Positions 36,545-48,200 of a stretch of DNA of 64,000 bases are shown one piece after another; position 1 is the first letter of the stretch, and each line of letters starts with the position of its first letter. This stretch comes from Streptomyces sp. LBL (GTDB taxonomy: Bacteria > Actinomycetota > Actinomycetes > Streptomycetales > Streptomycetaceae): NCBI RefSeq assembly GCF_029893585.1, contig NZ_JARXYX010000007.1, positions 62,001 to 126,000 on the forward strand. The letters are read 5' to 3'. The notes beneath the pieces are model-generated. The model had not been told where the DNA came from, made no database searches, and saw only the letters and a program-made list of their open reading frames with translations. The position numbers and the translations under genes are program-made.

Positions 36545-38950
36545 ATGGCGGGGCTTTCTTCCCCAGATCAGCTGGACCACTCAACCGCCCTCGCGGCAGC
36601 GGTCCTGACCGACAGCAATCGAGTCCTGGTGTCGGTCATCGGCGCCGTGGCCCTCGCCGCCCTCGTGGTGGCGGGCGTCCTGGTGCGCCAGGTACTCGCG
36701 GCGGGCGAGGGAACCGACAGCATGAAGGAGATCGCAACCGCGATCCAGGAGGGCGCGAACGCCTATCTGGCCCGCCAGTTGCGCACGCTCGGCGTATTCG
36801 CCGTCGTCGTGTTCTTCCTGCTCATGCTGCTGCCCGCGGACGACTGGAATCAGCGTGCCGGACGGTCGGTGTTCTTCTTGATCGGCGCGGCGTTCTCGGC
36901 GGTCACCGGCTATATCGGTATGTGGCTCGCCGTACGGAGCAATGTGCGCGTCGCGGCCGCCGCGCGCGAGGCCACCCCGGCGGAGGGCGAACCGGAAAAG
37001 GATCTCACTGCCGTCTCTCACAAAGCCATGAAGATCGCTTTCCGTACGGGCGGCGTCGTCGGCATGTTCACGGTGGGGCTCGGCCTGCTGGGTGCCTCCT
37101 GTGTGGTGCTGGTGTACGCGGCCGACGCGCCGAAGGTCCTCGAGGGCTTCGGTCTCGGCGCGGCCCTCATCGCCATGTTCATGAGGGTCGGCGGCGGCAT
37201 CTTCACCAAGGCCGCCGATGTCGGCGCCGACCTGGTCGGCAAGGTCGAGCAGGGCATTCCGGAGGACGACCCGCGCAATGCCGCGACCATCGCCGACAAC
37301 GTGGGCGACAACGTCGGCGACTGCGCGGGCATGGCGGCCGACCTCTTCGAGTCGTACGCCGTGACCCTGGTCGCCGCGCTGATCCTCGGCAAGGCGGCCT
37401 TCGGCGACGCCGGGCTCGCGTTCCCGCTGCTCGTCCCCGCGATCGGTGTGATCACCGCGATGATCGGCATCTTCGCCGTGGCCCCGCGGCGCACCGACCG
37501 CAGTGGCATGTCCGCTATCAACCGCGGCTTCTTCATCTCCGCGGTGATCTCCCTGGTGTTGGTGGCGGTGGCCGTCTTCGTCTACCTCCCCGGCACGTAC
37601 GCCGACCTCGACGGCGTCACCGACGCGGCGGTCCAGGGCCGGGGCGGCGACCCGCGGATCTTCGCGCTGGTCGCGGTGGCGATCGGCATCCTGCTCGCGG
37701 CCGTGATCCAGCAGCTGACGGGCTACTTCACCGAGACCAGCCGCCGCCCCGTCAAGGACATCGGCAAGTCCGCACTGACCGGCCCGGCCACCGTCGTCCT
37801 CGCCGGCATCTCGGTCGGCCTCGAATCGGCCGTCTATACCGCCCTGCTGATCGGCCTCGGCGTCTACGGGGCTTTCCTGCTCGGCGGTACGTCCATCACG
37901 CTGGCGCTGTTCGCGGTGGCGCTGGCCGGCACCGGCCTGCTCACCACGGTCGGCGTGATCGTCGCCATGGACACCTTCGGGCCGGTCTCCGACAACGCCC
38001 AGGGCATCGCCGAGATGTCCGGCGACGTCCAAGGGGCCGGCGCCCAGGTGCTCACCAACCTGGACGCGGTCGGCAACACCACCAAGGCCATCACCAAGGG
38101 CATCGCCATCGCCACCGCGGTCCTGGCGGCGTCGGCGCTCTTCGGGTCGTACCGCGACGCCATCACCACCGGCGCGCAGGACGTGGGAGAGAAGCTGTCC
38201 GGTGAGGGCGCGCCGATGAGCCTGATGATGGACATCTCCCAGCCCAACAACCTCGTCGGCCTCATCGCCGGCGCGGCGGTCGTCTTCCTCTTCTCGGGGC
38301 TGGCGATCAACGCCGTGTCGCGGTCGGCGGGTTCCGTGGTCTACGAGGTGCGGCGGCAGTTCCGCGAGCATCCCGGGATCATGGACTACAGCGAGAAACC
38401 GGAGTACGGCAAGGTCGTCGACATCTGCACCAGGGACGCCCTGCGCGAACTCACCACGCCCGGGCTGCTCGCCGTGCTGGCGCCCGTCTTCATCGGGTTC
38501 ACACTCGGCGTCGGCGCTCTCGGCTCGTTCCTGGCGGGCGCGATCGGGACGGGCACACTGATGGCGGTGTTCCTCGCCAACTCCGGTGGCGCGTGGGACA
38601 ACGCCAAGAAACTCGTCGAGGACGGCCACCACGGCGGCAAGGGCAGCGAGGCCCACGCCGCCACGGTGATCGGCGACACGGTCGGCGATCCCTTCAAGGA
38701 CACCGCCGGCCCGGCGATCAACCCCCTGCTGAAGGTGATGAACCTGGTGGCGCTGCTCATCGCACCGGCGGTCATCAAGTTCGGCTACGGCGAGGACAAG
38801 AGCATCGGCGTACGGATCGTGGTCGCGGTCCTGGCGTTCCTGGTGATCGCGGGCGCGGTCTATGTCTCCAAGCGGCGCGGGATCGCCGTGGGTGACGAAG
38901 ACAGCGCCGATCAGGAGTCCAAGTCGGCTGATCCGGCGGTGGTTTCCTAG
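36545..38950 (+). CDS. hppA: Membrane-bound proton-translocating pyrophosphatase
   Basis: An 801-residue integral membrane pyrophosphatase with about 16 helices that couples pyrophosphate hydrolysis to proton export. Substrate-binding motifs are [35 protein letters not shown], the DNAQG segment and [20 protein letters not shown] has lysine at the position that distinguishes potassium-independent proton pumps from potassium-dependent ones. The ATG at 36545 has an excellent AAGGAGG site. It is monocistronic, between two clear terminators. Confidence 0.95.
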   Translation: MAGLSSPDQLDHSTALAAAVLTDSNRVLVSVIGAVALAALVVAGVLVRQVLAAGEGTDSMKEIATAIQEGANAYLARQLRTLGVFAVVVFFLLMLLPADDWNQRAGRSVFFLIGAAFSAVTGYIGMWLAVRSNVRVAAAAREATPAEGEPEKDLTAVSHKAMKIAFRTGGVVGMFTVGLGLLGASCVVLVYAADAPKVLEGFGLGAALIAMFMRVGGGIFTKAADVGADLVGKVEQGIPEDDPRNAATIADNVGDNVGDCAGMAADLFESYAVTLVAALILGKAAFGDAGLAFPLLVPAIGVITAMIGIFAVAPRRTDRSGMSAINRGFFISAVISLVLVAVAVFVYLPGTYADLDGVTDAAVQGRGGDPRIFALVAVAIGILLAAVIQQLTGYFTETSRRPVKDIGKSALTGPATVVLAGISVGLESAVYTALLIGLGVYGAFLLGGTSITLALFAVALAGTGLLTTVGVIVAMDTFGPVSDNAQGIAEMSGDVQGAGAQVLTNLDAVGNTTKAITKGIAIATAVLAASALFGSYRDAITTGAQDVGEKLSGEGAPMSLMMDISQPNNLVGLIAGAAVVFLFSGLAINAVSRSAGSVVYEVRRQFREHPGIMDYSEKPEYGKVVDICTRDALRELTTPGLLAVLAPVFIGFTLGVGALGSFLAGAIGTGTLMAVFLANSGGAWDNAKKLVEDGHHGGKGSEAHAATVIGDTVGDPFKDTAGPAINPLLKVMNLVALLIAPAVIKFGYGEDKSIGVRIVVAVLAFLVIAGAVYVSKRRGIAVGDEDSADQESKSADPAVVS

Positions 38951-38974
38951 CAGGGCCGGCCGGGGCCCAGATCA

Positions 38975-39020
38975 CAGGGCGGGTGGGAGGCGCGTTGAGT
39001 CGCGCCTCCCGCCCGCCCTG
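38975..39020 (+). terminator. Long hairpin after hppA
   Basis: A 20-bp GC-rich stem (CAGGGCGGGTGGGAGGCGCG paired with its near-complement ending at 39020) has a six-base loop and is followed by TTGTGTT. It ends hppA transcription. Confidence 0.85.
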
Positions 39021-39162
39021 TTGTGTTCACGCCCTCATCGTGAGCCTTCTCTCGCCTGACACAAATCACTACAAGACATGACGAATGCGTCAGTAGACAT
39101 GCGGATGCCGTTCGCATGCCGTGTATGTTCCGGGGCCGAGAGCCATGGAAGGGACCAATCCG

Positions 39163-39747
39163 GTGAACAAGAAGCTCGCGGCCGCACTGTCCGGCGGTGC
39201 GGTACTGGTACTCGCGCTGACGGGATGCAGTAGCGACGAGGGGAACAAGGAACTGGACGCCTGGGCCAAGAAGGTCTGCGACCCGGTACCGGCTCAGAAC
39301 ACGAAGATCTCCGCGGCCTACGCCGCGATCACGAAGGCGGCCAAGGACACCACCAGCACGCCCGAGGAGCTTCAGAAGGCCGACTCCCAGGCCTTCCAGG
39401 ACCTCGCCGACGGCCACAAGGCGCGTGCGGACGTCATCGACACGGCCGGGGCGCCTCCGGGCGTCGAGGGCGGCGCGACGAGGCAGCAGGACGTCGTCAA
39501 GAAGCTCAGCACGCTCTCCACGGCGTATGCCGACCTGAAGAAGCAGGTGGACGAGCTCGACACCAAGAACCAGGGGAAGTTCGCGACCGGTCTGAAGACG
39601 GTGTCGGCCGAGATGAAGAAGATGGAGAGCCAGCGCAAGAGCGCGCTCACCGCGTTGAAGAACCTGGAGAAGGGCGACACCAAGCAGGCGCTGACCAAGC
39701 AGACGGGCTGCAAGGCGGCCTCGTCGGCCCCGGCCAGCAACAGCTGA
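39163..39747 (+). CDS. Small secreted lipoprotein of unknown function
   Basis: A 194-residue lipoprotein. The signal peptide ends in LALTGCSS with the lipidated cysteine near residue 20. The mature protein is Lys/Ala-rich and helical, with coiled-coil-like stretches (AYADLKKQVDELDTKNQ) and three further cysteines/Lys pairs. No enzymatic motif is seen. The GTG at 39163 is preferred, with GGAAGGGACC upstream; an ATG at 39145 is possible but lengthens the signal peptide. It may be an envelope stress or cell-wall-associated protein, but that is a guess. Confidence 0.8.
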   Translation: MNKKLAAALSGGAVLVLALTGCSSDEGNKELDAWAKKVCDPVPAQNTKISAAYAAITKAAKDTTSTPEELQKADSQAFQDLADGHKARADVIDTAGAPPGVEGGATRQQDVVKKLSTLSTAYADLKKQVDELDTKNQGKFATGLKTVSAEMKKMESQRKSALTALKNLEKGDTKQALTKQTGCKAASSAPASNS

Positions 39748-39785
39748 GTCACTCCGAACGGGGGCGTGCGGGTCACAATGGGGTC

Positions 39786-41315
39786 GTGAGTACCTCCAGC
39801 CTGCCCGCGTCCGACCGTTCCGACGTCACCGCCCGGTTGCGGGACGCCCTGCTCGGGGCCTCCTTCACCGCCGATGGGCTGCTCGAACTCCTCGGTGCGC
39901 CCGCGTACGTGGCGCTCGCCCGCAGCGAGACCGTGCCCGCACTCCGGGCGACACGCGGCGACACGCCGCTGGATACGCTCGTACGGCTGTTCCTGTTGCA
40001 GCAGCCCGTGCCGCACTCGCGCGTGGCGGACGTTCTGCCCGTGGCCGCGTGCCTTGAGAGCGGGTGGCTGGTTCCCGTCGGCGCTGACCCCGAGGGCGAC
40101 CTCGCCGCCACCGTGGACGTACGGCCGTACGGCGGACCCGGTGGCGAGGACTGGTTCATCGTGTCCGATCTGGGGCGCGCGGTCGGCGGGGCCGGCGGCA
40201 TCGGCAGCCGAGGCCGCCAGGCGGACACAGCCGTCGTCCTCGGCGTGGGCGGCGCGTCCACGACTCTGGCGGGCATCACCGTCCGTACGCCCGTCTCCGC
40301 CGCCCTCGACCTCGGCACCGGCTCCGGGATCCAGGCGCTGCACGCCGTACAGCACGCCACGCGCGTGACGGCGACCGACCTCAACCCGCGCGCGCTGCAC
40401 ATCACCGCTCTCACGCTGGCCCTGTCCGGAGCCCCGGCGGCCGAACTGCGCGAGGGCTCGCTGTTCGAGCCGGTCCGGGGCGACGAGACCTTCGACCTGA
40501 TCGTCTCCAACCCGCCCTTCGTGATCTCACCGGGCGCCCGGCTGACGTACCGCGACGGCGGGATGGGCGGGGACGATCTGTGCCGATCGCTCGTTCAAGG
40601 GGCGGGGGAACGGCTGAACCAGGGCGGGTTCGCGCAGTTCCTCGCCAACTGGCAGCACGTGGAGGGGGAGGACTGGCAGGACAGGCTCAGGGCGTGGGTG
40701 CCGCGCGGGTGCGATGCCTGGATCGTGCAGCGCGAGGTGCAGGACGTCACGCAGTACGCCGAGTTGTGGCTCAGGGACGCCGGTGACCACCAAGGCGACG
40801 CGTCCGCGTACGAGGCGCGATACAACGCCTGGCTGGACGAGTTCGAGGCGCGCAAGGTGAAGGCCGTGGGCTTCGGCTGGATCACCCTGCGGAAGACTGG
40901 GGCCGCGGTGCCCTCGGTCACCGTGGAGGAATGGCCGCATCCGATCGAACAACCGCTCGGCGAAGCGATCCGGGCCCACTTCGAACGCCTCGACTTCCTG
41001 CGGTCACATGACGACGCGGCCCTGCTCGCGGGGCACTTCAAGCTCGCCGCCGAGATCATTCAGGAGCAGGTGGGACCGCCCGGCGCCGAGGATCCCGAGC
41101 ATGTCGTACTGCGGCAGAACCGCGGGATGCGCCGGGCCACCAAGGTGGACACGGTCGGCGCGGGCTTCGCCGGCGTGTGCGACGGCTCGCTGAGCGCGGG
41201 CCGCATTCTGGACGCCATCGCCCAACTGGTGCACGAGGACCCGGTCTTGCTGCGCGACCGCACGCCAGCCCAGATCCGGCTGCTGGTGGAACAGGGGTTC
41301 ATCGAACCCGCGTGA
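39786..41315 (+). CDS. Class I SAM-dependent methyltransferase (MTS/HemK-like)
   Basis: A 509-residue protein. The N-terminal 160 residues are a helical domain of unknown role. The SAM-binding motif is ALDLGTGSGIQALH, and VSNPPFVISPG is the NPPF signature of enzymes that methylate amide or exocyclic amine nitrogens on protein or RNA. The C-terminal 200 residues are an extra domain found in the actinobacterial form. The GTG at 39786 has CACAAT six bases before it (39774-39779), so it is probably leaderless. It lies 38 bases after the lipoprotein gene. The substrate is unknown. Confidence 0.86.
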   Translation: MSTSSLPASDRSDVTARLRDALLGASFTADGLLELLGAPAYVALARSETVPALRATRGDTPLDTLVRLFLLQQPVPHSRVADVLPVAACLESGWLVPVGADPEGDLAATVDVRPYGGPGGEDWFIVSDLGRAVGGAGGIGSRGRQADTAVVLGVGGASTTLAGITVRTPVSAALDLGTGSGIQALHAVQHATRVTATDLNPRALHITALTLALSGAPAAELREGSLFEPVRGDETFDLIVSNPPFVISPGARLTYRDGGMGGDDLCRSLVQGAGERLNQGGFAQFLANWQHVEGEDWQDRLRAWVPRGCDAWIVQREVQDVTQYAELWLRDAGDHQGDASAYEARYNAWLDEFEARKVKAVGFGWITLRKTGAAVPSVTVEEWPHPIEQPLGEAIRAHFERLDFLRSHDDAALLAGHFKLAAEIIQEQVGPPGAEDPEHVVLRQNRGMRRATKVDTVGAGFAGVCDGSLSAGRILDAIAQLVHEDPVLLRDRTPAQIRLLVEQGFIEPA

Positions 41316-41793
41316 GCAGCCGTGTGCCGTGCGAGTGAACCGGCGCGAGTGACGGATGGTGCGTGAGTGAACCGGGGTGCGCGTCGGTGCGGGCGGAGTG
41401 GCCCGCGTCGGCCGAGGCGGGGTGGGCCCGCGGCACACAGGTGGCGGGTGGGGCAGCCGAGCATCGGCAGACTGCTGGGAGCCGGGTGCACGGCGGGCCG
41501 ACCCGGCGGGAACCGGCGGCAACCCGAGGACAAGAACCGGCGGCAATCCGACGACGGGAACGGCGGCAATCCGACGGCAAGAACCGACGGCACCCGACAA
41601 CAGCCCGACACAAGAAGACGACCGGAAAAATACCCTCGCCCGGCGCGGCCCGAGGCGGCCGAGGGGAGCGGAACGGAGGAGTCCGCAGTCGCGTCGGCCC
41701 CGCGTTAACCCGGGGTTCGTCTGTGCGCCGGCCCCGCGTGTCAGCCTCCACGGGCTGGACACTCGCGGACTGGGAAAAGGGGCACGGGGAGCC
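41316..41793. other. 478-base spacer with degenerate tandem repeats; no gene seen
   Basis: The segment 41500-41625 contains four degenerate copies of a 22-26-base unit around AACCGGCGGCAATCCGAC. Around 41318-41376 is a shorter GTGAGTGAACCGG-type repeat. Frames across it give repetitive Arg/Gly/Thr-rich sequence with no recognisable domain. The promoter of the small membrane protein gene must lie near its right end. Confidence 0.5.
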
Positions 41794-41991
41794 ATGGAGA
41801 GCGGATCGGCGATCTTCGCGGGAGGGGTGTTCGCCCTGTTCGGAGGCGGGCTGCTGACGTGGACCGTGGCCCGGGTGCGGCGCCGCGAACCGGTCGCCCA
41901 CGGTGTGAGCTCTGTCGCGTCGGCGACCATCGCGAGCCTTGCCGCGGTGATCGCGCTGGCCGTCGGAACATGGTGCTTCACGCGCGCGTAG
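41794..41991 (+). CDS. Small two-helix membrane protein upstream of topA
   Basis: A 65-residue protein with two hydrophobic helices (about 6-25 and 40-62) around a short basic loop (ARVRRREPVAHG). The ATG at 41794 has GGGGAGCC directly upstream. A longer in-frame ORF reaches back into the repeat spacer but has no support. It is followed by 247 bases before the topA start. The function is unknown. Confidence 0.72.
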   Translation: MESGSAIFAGGVFALFGGGLLTWTVARVRRREPVAHGVSSVASATIASLAAVIALAVGTWCFTRA

Positions 41992-42238
41992 ACAGTGCAC
42001 CGGAACTGCGACTCCGGTAACGGGGAGGTCATCCTCCGGACAGGCTCGAAAGAGGCGGTGGACACTCCGGGCGGCAGGAATGGCGGTAGTCGGGTTACCG
42101 TTCGAGTGGCCGTTGTGGGCTTTTCCCGTTTGACACGGGGGCGGGATGTACCGTCACACTCCGCAGCGTCAGCATGACCCGACCCCGGGACCAAGGCCTC
42201 GGGTGAGCCCCCAGCGTCGACCGGAGAGAAGAGCGAAG

Positions 42239-45091
42239 TTGTCCCCGACCAGCGAGACCGCACAGGGCGGCCGCCGACTCGTCATCGTCGAGTCACCTGC
42301 CAAGGCGAAGACGATCAAGGGCTATCTGGGCCCCGGATACGTCGTCGAAGCGAGCGTCGGGCACATCCGCGACCTCCCCAACGGCGCCGCGGAGGTGCCC
42401 GAGAAGTACACCGGCGAGGTCCGCCGCCTCGGCGTGGACGTCGATCATGACTTCCAGCCCATCTATGTCGTCAACGCCGACAAGAAGGCCCAGGTCAAGA
42501 AGCTCAAGGAGCTGCTGAAGGACTCCGACGAGCTCTTCCTCGCCACCGATGAGGACCGCGAGGGCGAGGCGATCGCCTGGCACCTCCAGGAGGTGCTCAA
42601 GCCCAAGGTCCCGGTCAAGAGGATGGTCTTCCACGAGATCACCAAGGCCGCGATCCAGGCTGCCGTCGCCAACCCCCGCGAGCTGAACCAGAAGCTGGTC
42701 GACGCCCAGGAGACCCGCCGCATCCTCGACCGTCTCTACGGCTACGAGGTCTCGCCGGTCCTGTGGAAGAAGGTCATGCCGCGTCTGTCGGCCGGCCGTG
42801 TCCAGTCGGTAGCGACCCGACTCGTGGTGGAGCGGGAACGCGAACGCATCGCGTTTCGTTCTGCTGAGTACTGGGACCTGACGGGAACCTTCGAGACCGG
42901 CCGCGCAGGGGATTCGTCGGACCCGTCGTCGCTGGTCGCCCGCCTCCAGACCATCGACGGCAGGCGGGTCGCGCAGGGCCGCGACTTCGACTCGCTGGGA
43001 CAGATCAAGAGCGCGAACACCCTCCACCTCGACGAAGCCAACGCCCGCGCGCTGGCCACCGCCCTGGAGAACACCCAGTTCTCCGTGCGGTCCGTCGAGT
43101 CGAAGCCGTACCGCCGCTCGCCGTACGCCCCGTTCCGTACGACGACGCTCCAGCAGGAAGCCTCGCGCAAGCTCGGCTTCGGCGCGAAGTCGACCATGCA
43201 GGTGGCCCAGAAGCTGTACGAGAACGGCTTCATCACCTACATGCGTACGGACTCCACGACGTTGTCCGACACGGCGATCACCGCCGCCCGTGCCCAGGTC
43301 ACGCAGCTGTACGGCGCCGACTACCTGCCGGCCTCGCCGCGGACGTACGCCGGGAAGGTCAAGAACGCGCAGGAGGCGCACGAGGCGATCCGCCCCTCGG
43401 GCGATCGTTTCCGCACCCCGGCCGAGACGGGCCTGACCGGCGACCAGTTCAGGCTCTACGAGCTCATCTGGAAGCGGACCGTCGCCTCCCAGATGAAGGA
43501 CGCGACCGGCAACTCCGTCACGGTGAAGATCGGTGGCGCCGCCGCCGACGGCCGGGACGTCGAGTTCAGCGCCTCCGGCAAGACGATCACCTTCCACGGC
43601 TTCCTGAAGGCGTACGTCGAGGGCGCCGACGACCCGAACGCCGAGCTGGACGACCGCGAGCGTCGGCTGCCCCAGGTCAACGAGGGCGACCCGCTGCGCG
43701 CCGAGGAGATCACGGTCGACGGGCACGCCACCAAGCCCCCGGCCCGCTACACCGAGGCCAGCCTGGTCAAGGAGCTCGAAGAGCGCGAGATCGGCCGCCC
43801 GTCGACGTACGCGTCGATCATCGGCACGATCCTCGACCGCGGCTATGTGTTCAAGAAGGGCACGGCCCTGGTGCCGTCCTTCCTGTCCTTCGCCGTGGTC
43901 AACCTCCTGGAGAAGCACTTCGGGCGGCTCGTCGACTACGACTTCACCGCCAGGATGGAGGACGACCTCGACCGCATCGCCCGTGGTGAGGCGCGGTCCG
44001 TGCCCTGGCTCAGGCGCTTCTACTTCGGCGACGGGTCGGGCGGGGGCGGGGGCGGTGCCGCCGACGCCGGCAACGGCGACGGGGACCACCTCGGCGGCCT
44101 CAAGGAGCTGGTGACCGACCTGGGAGCGATCGACGCGCGCGAGGTGTCGTCGTTCCCGGTGGGCAACGACATCATGCTGCGGGTCGGGCGTTACGGCCCG
44201 TACGTCGAGCGCGGCGAGAAGGACTCCGAGAACCACCAGCGTGCGGACGTGCCCGAGGATCTCCCCCCGGACGAGCTGTCCGTCGAGCTCGCGGAGGAGC
44301 TGCTCGCCAAGCCGAGCGGTGACTTCGAACTCGGCGCCGACCCGTTGTCCGGCCACCAGATCATCGCCAGGGACGGCCGCTACGGCCCGTACGTCACCGA
44401 GGTGCTCCCCGAGGGCACCCCGAAGACCGGCAAGAACGCCGTCAAGCCGCGTACGGCCTCACTGTTCAAGTCGATGTCCCTCGACACGGTGACGCTTCAG
44501 GACGCCCTCAAGTTGATGTCGCTGCCGCGCGTCGTCGGCAAGGACGCCGAGGGTGTGGAGATCACCGCACAGAACGGCCGCTACGGCCCGTATCTGAAGA
44601 AGGGCACGGACTCCCGGTCACTCCAGACCGAGGACCAGCTCTTCACGATCACCATCGAAGAGGCGCTGGAGATCTACTCTCAGCCCAAGCAGCGTGGCCG
44701 GGCCGCCGCCAAGCCGCCGCTGAAGGAGCTCGGCGAGGACCCGGTCAGCAAGAAGCCGGTCGTAGTGAAGGACGGTCGCTTCGGGCCGTATGTCACCGAC
44801 GGCGAGACCAACGCGACCCTGCGCTCCGACGACAGTGTCGAGGAGATCACCCCGGAGCGCGGCTTCGAACTGCTCGCCGAGAAGCGTGCGAAGGGGCCCG
44901 TCAAGAAGACGGCGAAGAGGGCACCCGCGAAGAAGGCACCGGCCAAGAAGGCGACGGTCGCGAAGACCGCGGCCAAGAAGACGACGACGGCCGCGAAGAA
45001 GGCGACCGCCAAGAAGACCACGGCGGGCGTCAAGAAGGCATCGGCGGCCGTCAAGAAGGCGACGGCGTCGAAGACGGCGTCCGACGACTGA
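42239..45091 (+). CDS. topA: DNA topoisomerase I with lysine-rich C-terminal tail
   Basis: A type IA topoisomerase of about 950 residues that relaxes negative supercoils. The Toprim motifs are IVESPAKAKTI (the glutamate near 17) and DEDREGEAIAWH; the active tyrosine is in GFITYMRTDST (about 334). Instead of zinc fingers the C-terminal region has repeated GRYGPY-type topo-repeats and ends in a Lys/Ala tail (KKAPAKKATVAKTAAKK), known in Streptomyces to give high processivity. The TTG at 42239 with GGAGAG upstream is the likely start; a GTG at 42203 is the alternative. Confidence 0.95.
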   Translation: MSPTSETAQGGRRLVIVESPAKAKTIKGYLGPGYVVEASVGHIRDLPNGAAEVPEKYTGEVRRLGVDVDHDFQPIYVVNADKKAQVKKLKELLKDSDELFLATDEDREGEAIAWHLQEVLKPKVPVKRMVFHEITKAAIQAAVANPRELNQKLVDAQETRRILDRLYGYEVSPVLWKKVMPRLSAGRVQSVATRLVVERERERIAFRSAEYWDLTGTFETGRAGDSSDPSSLVARLQTIDGRRVAQGRDFDSLGQIKSANTLHLDEANARALATALENTQFSVRSVESKPYRRSPYAPFRTTTLQQEASRKLGFGAKSTMQVAQKLYENGFITYMRTDSTTLSDTAITAARAQVTQLYGADYLPASPRTYAGKVKNAQEAHEAIRPSGDRFRTPAETGLTGDQFRLYELIWKRTVASQMKDATGNSVTVKIGGAAADGRDVEFSASGKTITFHGFLKAYVEGADDPNAELDDRERRLPQVNEGDPLRAEEITVDGHATKPPARYTEASLVKELEEREIGRPSTYASIIGTILDRGYVFKKGTALVPSFLSFAVVNLLEKHFGRLVDYDFTARMEDDLDRIARGEARSVPWLRRFYFGDGSGGGGGGAADAGNGDGDHLGGLKELVTDLGAIDAREVSSFPVGNDIMLRVGRYGPYVERGEKDSENHQRADVPEDLPPDELSVELAEELLAKPSGDFELGADPLSGHQIIARDGRYGPYVTEVLPEGTPKTGKNAVKPRTASLFKSMSLDTVTLQDALKLMSLPRVVGKDAEGVEITAQNGRYGPYLKKGTDSRSLQTEDQLFTITIEEALEIYSQPKQRGRAAAKPPLKELGEDPVSKKPVVVKDGRFGPYVTDGETNATLRSDDSVEEITPERGFELLAEKRAKGPVKKTAKRAPAKKAPAKKATVAKTAAKKTTTAAKKATAKKTTAGVKKASAAVKKATASKTASDD

Positions 45092-45172
45092 TCCGGGCCC
45101 ACCGCGCCCGGCTCGTTTTCCCCGCCATATCTTCTTCCCCGCCATATCTTCACGGCGGGTTCGCAAAACGAA

Positions 45173-45201
45173 CGCCCCGACATCACACTGGTGTCGGGGC
45201 G
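45173..45201. terminator. Hairpin after topA
   Basis: A CGCCCCGACA stem paired with TGTCGGGGCG around a nine-base loop, between topA and the tmk fusion gene. Just upstream the 13-mer CCCGCCATATCTT occurs twice (45121-45133 and 45138-45150). Confidence 0.7.
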
Positions 45202-45257
45202 TGCGCACGTGCGGACGGGCGCTTCGGGCTGTCGGCGCGTCCCGATAGGCTGAAAGC

Positions 45258-48200
45258 ATGACCCCAGCCGAGCAGCCAACGGCCCCTGACCCGGCCCCCG
45301 ACGACGCCCTGGTCGCGGACTCCCGCGAGCGCGCCGTCCGCGCCTTGCTGCGCCGCCCGCAGCTGAAACGGCTGTGGAGCGCGCAACTCGTGGGCGGTGT
45401 CGGCGACACCCTCGCGCTTTTGGTTCTCGTCGTTCTCGCCCTCCAGGCGGCCGTCGCCGAGGGCTCCTTCGGCGGTGGCTACCGGGGCGCGGCGTTCGCG
45501 GTGGCGACCGTTTTCGGGGTGCGTGTCCTCGCGACGCTGCTCTTCGGAGCCGTGCTCCTAGGCCCGCTCACTTCGCTCACCTCCCAGGACGGCCCTCTCG
45601 ACCGCCGCTGGACGATGGTCGGCGCGGACGGGCTGCGGGCCGCGGTGCTCATCGTGGCGCCCCTGTGGATCGACTGGACGCCCGATGACGCGCCGGCCGT
45701 CCTCCTGGTCACCGTCTTCGTGACCGGAGTCGCCGAGCGCTTCTGGACGGTGTGCCGGGAGAGCGCGGCGCCCGCCCTGCTGCCGGCCCCGCCGCCGGAG
45801 GGCGCGACGGTACGACCGCTGCCGGACCACCTGGACGCGCTGCGCCGCCTGTCGCTGCGTACGAGCTTCGTGGTGATCCCGCTCGCGGCCGCCACGCTCG
45901 TCGTCGCCGGTCTGCTCAACAACCTGTTGGGTTCGGGGATCGCCTGGTTCGGCCAGCACCAGGCCGCCCTCGCGTCGTACGTCGCGGCCGGGCTGTTCGC
46001 CGCGTCGCTGTCCGTGCTGACTTTCCTGGAACTGCCCGACATGCGCACCCCGCGCGCGCGTTCGCCGTTGGAGGGGCTGCGCCGCCCCAAGACGGGCACG
46101 GGCGTCGACAAGGGCCGTACCGGCGCGATCCCGCTGCTGGTGCCGGCCTGCGCCGCCGTCGCGGGAGCGGTCGCGGCCGCCGTGGCCGTCGCCGTGCTGC
46201 ACGCCAAGGACCTGGGCGGCGGCCCGGTGCTGTACGGCCTGCTGGTGGCAGCGCTGACCGGCGGTGTCGGCATCGGTGTCCGTACGGCACCCTCGCTGCT
46301 GGTGACGCTGTCGCGGCGCCGGTTGCTGGCGCTGGCGATCGCGTTCACCGGGGTCGCGCTGCTGGCCGCCGGGCTCGTCCCGGACGTCACCAGTGTGCTG
46401 CTGATCATGGCGCTGGCCGGGGTCGGCGCGGGCGTGGCCGCCAACACCGGGCACATCCTGCTGGATCAGGAGACCGAGGAGTTCCGGCGGGCCAGGATGA
46501 CCGAGCATCTGCATGCGGTCGTCCGGGTGTGCGTGGCGCTCGGCGCGGTCATCGCGCCCGTGGTGGCGTCGGCGATCGGCCCGCACCGCCTGCGGAACGG
46601 CAAGTTCGAGTTCGCACACGGCGGCGCGGCCTTCACCCTGATACTGGTCGGCGCGCTGCTTCTGCCGGTGGCCGCGCTGGTGCTCGCCAAAGTCGACGAC
46701 CGGTCCGGCGTACCGCTGCGGCACGACCTGCGCGACGCGCTGCTCGGCGGCGACGACCCCGTGACCACTCCGCTCCCGACCGGTTTCTTCATCGCCCTGG
46801 AGGGCGGCGACGGGGCCGGCAAGTCCACCCAGGCCGAGGCGCTCGCCGAGTGGATCCGGGCGAAGGGCCACGAGGTCGTCCTCACCCGTGAACCGGGCGC
46901 GACGCCGGTCGGAAAGCGACTGCGGTCCATCCTGCTGGACGTGTCGAGCGCCGGACTCTCGCACCGCGCGGAGGCGCTGCTGTACGCGGCGGACCGCGCG
47001 GAGCACGTGGACACGGTGGTGCGGCCCGCGCTGGAGCGCGGCGCGGTGGTCGTCTCCGACCGCTACATCGACTCGTCCGTGGCCTACCAGGGGGCGGGCC
47101 GTGATCTGTCCCCGACCGAGATCGCCCGGATCAACCGGTGGGCGACGGACGGGCTCGTGCCGCATCTGACGGTGCTGCTGGACGTCCCGCCGGAGACCGC
47201 GCGCGAGCGGTTCACCGAGGCGCCGGACCGCCTGGAGTCGGAGCCGGCCGAGTTCCACGCGCGCGTGCGGTCCGGTTTCCTGACGCTGGCCGCCGCCGAC
47301 CCCGGGCGCTACCTGGTGGTGGACGCGGGCCAGGAGCCCGAGGCCGTCACGACGGTGGTCCGCCACCGGCTCGACCAGCTGCTGCCCTTGTCCGCGGCCG
47401 AGGTGAAGGCCCAGGAGGAGGCGCGGAAGAAGGCCGAGGAGGAGGCCCGCCGCAAGGCCGAGGAAGAGGCCGCCCGCAAGGCCGAGGAGGAGCGCCTGGA
47501 GCGCGAGCGCCAGGAGCAGCTCGAACGGCTGCGCGCGGAGGAGGAGGAGCGCAAGCGGCGCGAGCTGGAGGAGGCGCAGCGGCGCGAGGCCGAACGGCAG
47601 GCGGAGGAGGCCCGGCTGCGGGCCGAGGAAGCACATCGCCGGGCCGAGGAGGAGCGTCGGCGGCTCCTCGCCGAGGAGAAGGTCCGGGCGGAGGAAGAAG
47701 CCCGTCGGAAGGCCGAGGAAGAACGGCGCCGGAAGCAGGCCGAAGAGGAGGCCCGGCTGCATGCCGAGGCCGAGGCGCGGCGCCTGGAGAAGCAGCGCAA
47801 GGCCGAAGAGGCGCTGCTGCGGGCAGAGGAGGCGCGTCGGCTGGCCGAGCAGGCGGCGGCCGCGGCGGAGGCGAGGACCCGGCCGACGGCACCTCAGGGG
47901 ACGGCTCCCGGCGCGTCCGGGGGGCCGACGGCTCCTGGTGCGACGCCGGAAGCGGTGACCGTGCCGACGCCGGTGGTGACCCCGACGAACGCGTCGGGCG
48001 GGCCGGCGGACGAGACGGCGGTGCTGCCGCGCGTGGGTGACGACGAAGGGGCGGGTGAACGGGGCGCCCACAGCGGCTCCGGTGCCGGCTCTGGCACCGG
48101 TTCCGGTGGGCCAGGGTCCGACTCCGACGTGACGGCCGAGCTGCCGGTTCCTCCGGGGGCCTCGGACGAGACCGCGGTCCTGCCGCCGGTGGCTCCTGGC

